Positions 6,101 to 10,263 of a stretch of 10,263 nt of DNA are shown piece after piece. Origin of the DNA: Desulfuromonadaceae bacterium UBA2294 (GTDB taxonomy: Bacteria > Desulfobacterota > Desulfuromonadia > Desulfuromonadales > UBA2294); contig DDWE01000109.1 of assembly GCA_002345625.1 (NCBI GenBank), positions 1-10,263 of the forward strand, written 5' to 3'. The position numbers and the translations under genes were made by a program. The notes under the pieces were generated by a model. It saw nothing but the letters and a program-made list of their open reading frames with translations, searched no databases and was not told the DNA's origin. Each line of letters begins with the position of its first letter. Within the stretch, counting starts at the first letter, position 1.

Positions 6101-6283
6101 TCACAGAGAACGCGGAGAATGTCCAGGCAGATACCCCTTTTTTCACACGGAGGCACAAAGGCACAAAGGAAAGCTAAATCTTTTTTGTGTGTAAAAGCTT
6201 TACCCAAAGGATGTTCTTTGTGCCTTTGTGGCTTTGTGTGAGGCGCTTTTCTTTAGTTTTGCCTCTCTCGGTGAACTCTGTAC
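6101..6283. repeat. Large imperfect palindromic intergenic repeat element
   Basis: The core arms 6143-6168 and 6216-6241 are 26 bp long and are inverse complements with three mismatches; 15 consecutive bases (CACAAAGGCACAAAG and its complement) match perfectly. Inside them AAAGCT (6170-6175) pairs with AGCTTT (6196-6201). Outside, ACAGAG (6103-6108) pairs with CTCTGT (6276-6281) with partial matches between. The wording 'cacagagaacgcggagaa ... ggcacaaaggcacaaag' is typical of a palindromic repeat I recall as common between genes in deltaproteobacteria and other environmental bacteria. It fills the space between convergent hypB and arsC, where it may also act as a two-way transcription barrier (inference). 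No ORF of a transposase is present. Confidence 0.8.
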
Positions 6284-6315
6284 TCTTATGTGGTAAACAG
6301 CTTTGCCGGTTTGCC

Positions 6316-6735
6316 TTACTGCAATTCACGCCGAAAAAACTCCCCGAGTTGCTGGCGGATTTCGTCGCGTACCCGGCGGTAGACCGCCAGCACCTCATCC
6401 TCCGTCCCGGTCGCTTTCGGCGGATCATCAAAACCGATGTGGATGCGCTGGACGCCGCCGACAAACAGCGGGCACTTGTCGTTGGCGTCACCACAGAGGG
6501 TAATGGCGTAGTCGAAACTCTGGCCGTCGTACTTGCTGATATGGTCGGAGCTGTTGCGCGAAATGTCGATGCCGAGCTCAGCCATCACCTGCACGGCTTT
6601 TGCATTGAGGCCATGCGGCTCGGTGCCGGCGGAGAAGGCCTCGATACGATCTGCAAAGTCGTGGTTGATCAAACCATCAGCCATCTGGCTACGGCAGGAG
6701 TTGCCGGTGCAGAGAAACAGGACGCGTTTTTTCAT
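6316..6735 (-). CDS. arsC: Thioredoxin-coupled arsenate reductase ArsC (LMW-phosphatase fold)
   Basis: This enzyme reduces As(V) to As(III) using a relay of three cysteines and thioredoxin. The 139-residue protein has the P-loop CTGNSCRS (Cys9 to Ser16) of low-molecular-weight phosphatases, followed by the ArsC-specific LCGDANDKCP with Cys81 and Cys88. These correspond to Cys10, Cys82 and Cys89 of S. aureus ArsC. FSAGTEPHGLNAKAV is also typical. A TTG at 6738 would add one residue, but AAAGGTGA is correctly spaced only for the ATG at 6735. It is the last gene of the arsR-permease-thioredoxin-arsC unit. A pair of strong hairpins lies between it and the thioredoxin gene and may reduce its expression. 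Confidence 0.95.
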   Translation of the reverse strand: MKKRVLFLCTGNSCRSQMADGLINHDFADRIEAFSAGTEPHGLNAKAVQVMAELGIDISRNSSDHISKYDGQSFDYAITLCGDANDKCPLFVGGVQRIHIGFDDPPKATGTEDEVLAVYRRVRDEIRQQLGEFFRRELQ

Positions 6736-6762
6736 CAATCACCTTTAGTAAATTTCAAGTCA

Positions 6763-6796
6763 TCCCCCTTTTGGAAAGGGGGATCGAGGGGGATTT
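6763..6796. repeat. C5T3/A3G5 palindromic repeat, copy 1
   Basis: CCCCCTTT at 6764-6771 and AAAGGGGG at 6775-6782 form an 8-bp stem with a 3-base loop, followed by ATCGA and GGGGGATTT (6788-6796). It is the mirror partner of the copy at 6815-6846. I recall this C/G-run repeat type from intergenic DNA of many environmental bacteria. Confidence 0.75.
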
Positions 6797-6814
6797 GCAC
6801 TGATTGCCACTTAA

Positions 6815-6846
6815 AAATCCCCCCTGCCCCCCTTTGCAAAGGGGGG
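6815..6846. repeat. C6T3/A3G6 palindromic repeat, copy 2 (inverted relative to copy 1)
   Basis: CCCCCC-TTTGCAAA-GGGGGG at 6827-6846 is a perfect 20-bp palindrome, preceded by AAATCCCCCC at 6815-6824. Its AAATCCCCC (6815-6823) is the exact complement of GGGGGATTT (6788-6796) in copy 1, so the two copies can also fold into one long structure with an 18-nt loop. It lies just past the stop of the thioredoxin-like gene in the arsC leader. Confidence 0.75.
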
Positions 6847-6854
6847 AAAAGACA

Positions 6855-7088
6855 TTATTTCAGAAACGCGGTGATTTCGGCCGGCTTGAGCAGCTTGCCG
6901 CTCGCCACCACTTTACCATCGACCACCAGCCCCGGCGTACTCATGACGCCGAATTTCATGATTTCGACCATGTCCGTCACCTTCACCAGCTCGATGTCGA
7001 TCCCGAGCCCTTTGGCGGCCTCCTGGGTGTTTTCGGTCAGTTTCTGGCATTTGGCACAGCCGGTACCGAGAATCTGGACTTTTTTCAT
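6855..7088 (-). CDS. Small thioredoxin-fold protein with CxxC (redox-active disulfide protein 2 type)
   Basis: The 77-residue protein has a minimal thioredoxin/glutaredoxin fold: an N-terminal strand KKVQILGTG, the active site Cys-Ala-Lys-Cys at residues 11-14, the helix QKLTENTQEAAKGLG, a strand IDIELVKVTD, and the cis-Pro segment MSTPGLVVDGKVVASGK. It resembles the family often called 'thioredoxin family protein' or redox-active disulfide protein 2, which commonly sits beside ArsP-type permeases. It is cytoplasmic with no signal peptide. Two ATGs are adjacent (7091 and 7088); AAGGAG is three bases from the first and six from the second, so the second is preferred. It could supply electrons to ArsC, or act as thiol partner or metal carrier for the permease; neither is proven. 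Confidence 0.88.
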   Translation of the reverse strand: MKKVQILGTGCAKCQKLTENTQEAAKGLGIDIELVKVTDMVEIMKFGVMSTPGLVVDGKVVASGKLLKPAEITAFLK

Positions 7089-7122
7089 CATAAACTCCTT
7101 GCGTCAATGATCCCGACCAGGT

Positions 7123-8088
7123 TCAGGCCAGAACCAGGTTAAACAGATAGCCGACACCGATGATGGTGACGGTCATGATGCTGACAAAGATCACCAGCAG
7201 CTTCGGTTTGAGCACTTTGCGCAGAATCACCATCTCCGGAAAGGAGAGAGCTGTGACCGCCATCATGAATGCGAGGACGGTGCCGATACTCATCCCCTTG
7301 GCCATCAGGGCATGGACGATGGGGATGACGCCGGCGGCATTACTGTACAGCGGCACACCGAGGAGCACCGCCAGCGGCACAGCAAACGGGTTATCCGGTC
7401 CGGCATAGCGCACCAGAAAATCCTCCGGCACATAGCCGTGGATAAAGCCGCCGATGCCGATGCCGATCACCACATAAAGCCAGACCTTGCGCAGGATCTC
7501 TCCGGTGTACTGTCGGGCGTAGGCGAAACGTTCCGGCCAGCTCGGCACTGCCACCTCCGCTGCGCCGACCTTGATCTGCCAGACATACTCCTCAACCTCC
7601 CCTTCCAGCTTCAACTTACCGATGACGATGCCGGCGAAAAAGGCGACCAGCAAACCGGTACCGAGATAAAGGGCGGCGATCTTCCAGCCGAACAGGCCGT
7701 AGAGCAGAATCAGCGCCACCTCGTTGACCATCGGCGAGCTGATTAAAAAGGAGAAGGTCACTCCCAGCGGCACCCCCGATTCGACAAAACCAATAAACAG
7801 CGGCACCGCAGAACAGGAGCAGAACGGAGTGACGACACCGAGCAGGGCTGCGGCGCCGTTACCGACGTATTCCCGCTCACGGGAAAGGATCTTGCGGGTC
7901 TTCTCCGGCGGAAAATAAGACCGTAGCAAAGCGACGGCAAAGATGATCACCGCCAGCAGGACGAAGATCTTCAGGGTGTCGTAAACAAAAAAGTGCAGGG
8001 CGCCGCCGAGGCGCGAGGCGGGGTCGAGCCCGAGCAGCGAGATCACCAGCAGATCGGCAATTTTTTCAAAGATGATAAACACAGGCAC
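7123..8088 (-). CDS. ArsP/YraQ-type permease (PF03773-like)
   Basis: This 321-residue integral membrane protein has about eight hydrophobic segments in two halves joined by a charged cytoplasmic loop (about residues 157-200). The family signature TPFCSCSAVPLF is at residues 87-98 (Cys90, Cys92), followed by SSPMVNEVAL. The second half carries the similar GVPLYSNAAGVIPI and ALSFPEMVILRKV. ArsP members export trivalent organoarsenicals; other members of the wide permease family have unknown cargo. Its place behind arsR and before arsC suggests arsenic export, perhaps replacing an Acr3/ArsB pump, but the cargo is inferred. The start is a GTG at 8088 with only a weak purine-rich SD. The copy of the ArsR operator at 8116-8131 lies 27 bp upstream, separating its control from arsR itself. 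Confidence 0.88.
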   Translation of the reverse strand: MPVFIIFEKIADLLVISLLGLDPASRLGGALHFFVYDTLKIFVLLAVIIFAVALLRSYFPPEKTRKILSREREYVGNGAAALLGVVTPFCSCSAVPLFIGFVESGVPLGVTFSFLISSPMVNEVALILLYGLFGWKIAALYLGTGLLVAFFAGIVIGKLKLEGEVEEYVWQIKVGAAEVAVPSWPERFAYARQYTGEILRKVWLYVVIGIGIGGFIHGYVPEDFLVRYAGPDNPFAVPLAVLLGVPLYSNAAGVIPIVHALMAKGMSIGTVLAFMMAVTALSFPEMVILRKVLKPKLLVIFVSIMTVTIIGVGYLFNLVLA

Positions 8089-8115
8089 AACTTTCTCTGG
8101 CGATTAAACCAGCGC

Positions 8116-8131
8116 ATCCGCATGAGCGGAT
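8116..8131. promoter_or_regulatory. Second ArsR-type operator, upstream of the permease gene
   Basis: ATCCGC-ATGA-GCGGAT matches the palindrome in the arsR promoter (8505-8520) except for one base of the central four, and extends one more base pair on each side (C...G, 8115-8132). It lies between the arsR stop and the permease GTG. No clear -35/-10 pair was found around it. It may block read-through, hide a weak promoter, or form a loop with the first site. Confidence 0.7.
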
Positions 8132-8148
8132 GAAAAAAACAAAAAAAA

Positions 8149-8493
8149 TCAGCAACAACCCGGTGCGTTCTTTTTTTGTAGGTAGGCCTGCAGCACCTTG
8201 CGGTCGTTGACGCCGCTTGTCAGGTCAGCCAGCTGACCCGGCAACGTCGCCACCAGCGTGGAGAGTTCTCCGGTCGATGGAGTCAACCGGTAGTACATCC
8301 AGATCCCCTGACGACGATCCTCGACCAGCCCGGCATTGCGCAGGGTGGCGAGATGCCGTGACACCGTCGATTGCGGAAGTTCGAGCACCGCCATCAAGTC
8401 GCAAACGCACAGTTCCCCGGCCTCGAGCAGGGCGAGGATGCGCAGGCGGGTTTCGTCGGAGAGGGCTTTAAAGAGTTGGGCTGTTTTTTTCAT
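8149..8493 (-). CDS. arsR: ArsR/SmtB-family arsenite-responsive repressor
   Basis: This 114-residue winged-helix repressor has the family order KALSDETRLRILALL, then ELCVCDL at residues 27-33 with Cys29 and Cys31 (the As(III)-binding site of E. coli-type ArsR), the recognition helix QSTVSRHLATLRNAGLV, and the wing DRRQGIWMYYRL. The chain ends PGCC, so a Cys113-Cys114 pair could provide further arsenite ligands. Binding of As(III) should release the DNA. The frame is open upstream to an ATG at 8550, but the promoter and operator (8500-8528) lie inside that extension and the family N-terminus begins at MKKTAQLFKAL, so the ATG at 8493 is chosen. It is first gene of the ars unit and probably represses itself. 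Confidence 0.93.
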   Translation of the reverse strand: MKKTAQLFKALSDETRLRILALLEAGELCVCDLMAVLELPQSTVSRHLATLRNAGLVEDRRQGIWMYYRLTPSTGELSTLVATLPGQLADLTSGVNDRKVLQAYLQKKNAPGCC

Positions 8494-8499
8494 GTCAGC

Positions 8500-8528
8500 A
8501 CTATATCCGCATAAGCGGATTTGTACAA
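8500..8528 (-). promoter_or_regulatory. Promoter of arsR, predicted to give a leaderless mRNA
   Basis: Read on the - strand, TTGTAC (8528-8523) and TATAGT (8505-8500) are separated by exactly 17 bp. The -10 matches five of six consensus bases; the -35 only three. Six bases separate the -10 from the ATG, so transcription should begin at or next to the A of the start codon (8493). This agrees with the absence of any SD before that ATG. Confidence 0.6.
8505..8520. promoter_or_regulatory. ArsR operator in the arsR promoter spacer
   Basis: ATCCGC (8505-8510) and GCGGAT (8515-8520) form a perfect 6-4-6 dyad that fills the spacer between -35 and -10. This is the classical place for a repressor to exclude RNA polymerase. 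The same word recurs at 8116-8131. Confidence 0.8.
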
Positions 8529-8637
8529 CTTTTTTCTTCAATGAATGCAATGGAGTGGCTTTTTTAATCCGCCACGCGAAAACCCGAAGAGCCCAGCGGG
8601 CGGCCGTCTGTTTTTCAGAAATTTGAAACAGGGTGAA

Positions 8638-9996
8638 CTACTTGGGAAGGGTAAACGAGAAGACCGTACCGGCACCAGGGGTCGATTCGGCCATGATCTC
8701 ACCTCCATGACGCAGAATCACGCGCTGCGCGGTGGAGAGGCCGATACCGAGGCCTGGAAAGTTCTGTCCGTTGCTTAAACGGCCGAAAGGGAGGAACAGT
8801 TTGCCGGCCTCGTTCATATCAAAACCGATGCCGTTGTCACGCAAACGATAAACGACGCGACTGTCTTCATCCGTACAATCGAGAGAAATCTGTGCCGGTT
8901 GGCGGTCGCGCGTGTACTTCCAGGCGTTACCAATCAGATTCTGCAGCGCGACCTTGAGCAGCGGCCGATCACCGACAGCAACCATACCGCTGGCAATAGC
9001 AAACTCCACCGGTCGTTGACTATCAGCGGCGCGCAGGGATTCGGCGACTTCATGAGCCAGGGCACTGAGATCGACCGGTTTCTGTTCCAACTCCCGGTGG
9101 GAGACCCGTGAGAGAACCATGATCGACTGGATCAGCGCATCCATCTCTTCTGTGGCAGTGGCAATGGTTTGCACACAGTAGCTGCCGTCTTCACCCAGAA
9201 TCATGCCGTCGACTGCACCGAGGACTTCTGCGGCCGTGGCGATGCGGGTCAGATGTCCCCGCAGATCGTGAGCGAGGGACGAGCCGAAGGCCTCGAGTTC
9301 CAGGTTGGCTGCCGAGAGCTCCGCCGTGCGTTGTTCAAGCGTGCTGCGCGTCATGCGGATCATCGCCTCGTTCCGCTTACGTTCGCTAATGTCACGTACC
9401 GCCTCGATGCCGGCGATGATATTACCAGCGCCATCAAACAGGGGCGTGGCGACAATTTCGACCTGTACCTCACCGCGCCGACTGTGCTGCGTGGAGGTCT
9501 CGCGCCGATGCACCTGACCATCGTTAAAGGCAGCCTGAAGGTGACAATCGGGGCAGACAGCGTCGAGTTTATGATAAGCCTGAAAGCAGTACTCACCAAC
9601 ACGATCACCCATCAGGGCACGATGGCCCTGATTCTGGTAAATCACCCGCAATTCCCGATCCTGGATACTGACCGGATCACCAAAAGCTTCAAGAACAGCG
9701 TCACTGCGCGCCACCGCCTGGTTTTTGTCCTCCAGGGCCCGGGCCAGTGAATTCTGCAGTCGATTCTGGGTGCGCAGCAGGTAGACGATGTAAAATAGAA
9801 AGGCGAGTTCGCAGACCAGCAACAGCAGGCGAATCAGCAGTTCGTCGAACGAGGGTGAAAAAAGGGCGGAGAGAACATGTTTCTGATCGAAGCGTGCCTC
9901 GATCAGAGCGTCGAGAAAGACACTGAGGCCAACCAACGCCAGGCCGAAGAAGACCACGTTCCGGATCCGAGCGCGTCCCTTCTCCAGAGTGTGCAT
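8638..9996 (-). CDS. Orphan membrane-bound PAS sensor histidine kinase
   Basis: The 452-residue protein has two transmembrane segments (about 12-33 and 52-75) enclosing a short exposed loop. A coiled stretch follows, then a cytoplasmic PAS domain (about 98-208, ending in the usual GIEAVRDISERK). The kinase part has the H-box SSLAHDLRGHLTRI with His243, the N-box LQNLIGNAWKYT (351-362), G1 DNGIGFD (387-393), F-box FLPFGRL (401-407) and G2 GLGIGLST (415-422). The PAS domain carries Cys137 and the cluster Cys148-x2-Cys151-His152, perhaps a metal or redox sensor. The H-box lacks the usual proline four residues after His-Asp/Glu-Leu-Arg (GH instead of xP). AAGGGG precedes the ATG at 9996 at good distance. 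No response regulator adjoins it. It lies 144 bp upstream of the arsR ATG, which has its own promoter, so a link to arsenic is unproven. Confidence 0.9.
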   Translation of the reverse strand: MHTLEKGRARIRNVVFFGLALVGLSVFLDALIEARFDQKHVLSALFSPSFDELLIRLLLLVCELAFLFYIVYLLRTQNRLQNSLARALEDKNQAVARSDAVLEAFGDPVSIQDRELRVIYQNQGHRALMGDRVGEYCFQAYHKLDAVCPDCHLQAAFNDGQVHRRETSTQHSRRGEVQVEIVATPLFDGAGNIIAGIEAVRDISERKRNEAMIRMTRSTLEQRTAELSAANLELEAFGSSLAHDLRGHLTRIATAAEVLGAVDGMILGEDGSYCVQTIATATEEMDALIQSIMVLSRVSHRELEQKPVDLSALAHEVAESLRAADSQRPVEFAIASGMVAVGDRPLLKVALQNLIGNAWKYTRDRQPAQISLDCTDEDSRVVYRLRDNGIGFDMNEAGKLFLPFGRLSNGQNFPGLGIGLSTAQRVILRHGGEIMAESTPGAGTVFSFTLPK

Positions 9997-10182
9997 TTAC
10001 GAACCCCTTGGTCTATCTGGTAATTTCTGCGCAAAAGGCGCATTCATTAGAACAAGCAGCAATCGTGCCAGAATTGCTGCCGCAGGTTCATGCCGCAAAA
10101 ACAAATCCTCCGGGATTTGCCAACGCATTTCCCATGCCCTATCACTTCAGCCATATGACGGTATTGCATTCAGATGAAGCCC

Positions 10183-10211
10183 TTGCACGGCACTCGCTGA
10201 TATGCTACATC
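10183..10211 (+). promoter_or_regulatory. Weak candidate promoter in the 9997-10243 intergenic region
   Basis: TTGCAC (10183-10188) and TACATC (10206-10211) are 17 bp apart, but each matches the consensus at only three positions. The rest of this divergent 247-bp region shows two small hairpins (TGCGC/GCGCA at 10028-10042, CAAATCC/GGATTTG at 10102-10119) without T-runs, and no convincing gene. Confidence 0.2.
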
Positions 10212-10243
10212 AATCCCCTTTTCGCTTGAAACGGAGTACTTAC

Positions 10244-10263
10244 ATGATCCACCTGACCAATCT
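10244..10263 (+). CDS. Start of a gene cut by the window edge; possibly an ABC-F ATPase
   Basis: GGAG at 10232-10235 precedes an ATG at 10244 and the frame reads MIHLTN before the window ends. This opening resembles the first strand of ABC ATPase domains, notably ABC-F (Uup/YjjK-like) proteins, which often begin with Met-Ile-x-Leu-x-Asn. Six residues are too few for an identification, so the family is a guess; that a gene starts here is more likely. Confidence 0.4.

Noticed and set aside
6187..7110. A 307-codon open frame on the + strand opposite arsC and the thioredoxin-like gene
   Set aside because: It runs antisense to arsC and the CxxC protein, both with full family motifs, crosses two repeat elements, and has low-complexity residue use without any recognisable domain.
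8115..8145. Hairpin next to a long A/T run, read as an intrinsic terminator after arsR
   Set aside because: On the - strand the T-run comes before the hairpin, which is the wrong order, and on the + strand the hairpin is followed by A. The match to the arsR promoter dyad makes it an operator.
8608..8631. Inverted repeat CTGTT...AACAG after the histidine kinase as a terminator
   Set aside because: The stem is bulged and no T-run follows on the - strand.
9540..9556. CxxCH in the kinase (VCPDCH) as a c-type haem site
   Set aside because: The motif lies in the PAS domain after the second membrane segment, predicted cytoplasmic, where c-type haem is not attached.
9169..9750. A 193-codon open frame on the + strand within the histidine kinase gene
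   Set aside because: The opposite strand encodes the PAS and H-box region in frame with the rest of the kinase.
9989..10229. Two short open frames on the + strand in the last intergenic region
   Set aside because: No SD, no recognisable protein features, overlapping each other in different frames.

Overview
The window looks like chromosomal DNA from a Desulfuromonadales/Geobacterales-type bacterium (Desulfobacterota). This is an inference from gene content: a periplasmic fatty-acid cis/trans isomerase, hypAB, a MinD-like ATPase paired with a RodZ-type HTH protein, an ArsR/permease/thioredoxin/ArsC cluster, a PAS sensor kinase with a Cys-rich loop, and two kinds of intergenic palindromic repeat. 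The base composition is moderately GC-rich, with AT-rich intergenic pockets. I see no phage, transposase, CRISPR array, rRNA or tRNA.

Layout. (1) 1-1283, + strand: the 3' end of a cti-like fatty-acid cis/trans isomerase, then a YdiI/MenI-type hotdog thioesterase closed by a strong intrinsic terminator. (2) 1312-2006, + strand: an AT-rich leader, a strong Shine-Dalgarno and a small unrecognised soluble protein with its own terminator. (3) 2034-4802, - strand: a MinD-like P-loop ATPase, an overlapping gene for a protein with a DnaJ-like N-terminus and a RodZ-type HTH, then after 185 bp a secreted, probably outer-membrane protein. (4) 4803-6072: a divergent intergenic region rich in inverted repeats, then hypA and hypB on the + strand with a plausible sigma-70 promoter. 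hypA most likely starts at a GTG. (5) 6073-6315: a convergent intergenic region filled by a roughly 180-bp palindromic repeat. (6) 6316-8530, - strand: an arsenic/thiol-redox operon in the order arsR, ArsP-type permease, small CxxC thioredoxin-like protein, thioredoxin-coupled arsenate reductase. (7) 8638-9996, - strand: an orphan membrane sensor histidine kinase. (8) 9997-10263: intergenic DNA and the first codons of a + strand gene, possibly an ABC-F ATPase.

How the genes may work together. The best regulatory picture is in the ars region. The same 16-bp palindrome (ATCCGC-N4-GCGGAT) occurs twice. One copy sits in the spacer of the arsR promoter, and the other lies between arsR and the permease. 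The arsR promoter is so close to the ATG that the transcript is predicted to be leaderless. ArsR has the ELCVCDL arsenite-sensing motif, so As(III) would release both sites. ArsC would reduce arsenate with thiol help, and the permease is the export candidate; no acr3, arsB or arsA is present in the window. The MinD-like ATPase with its HTH/J-like partner and the downstream secreted protein is the least described assembly here and is a candidate for a spatial-organisation module.
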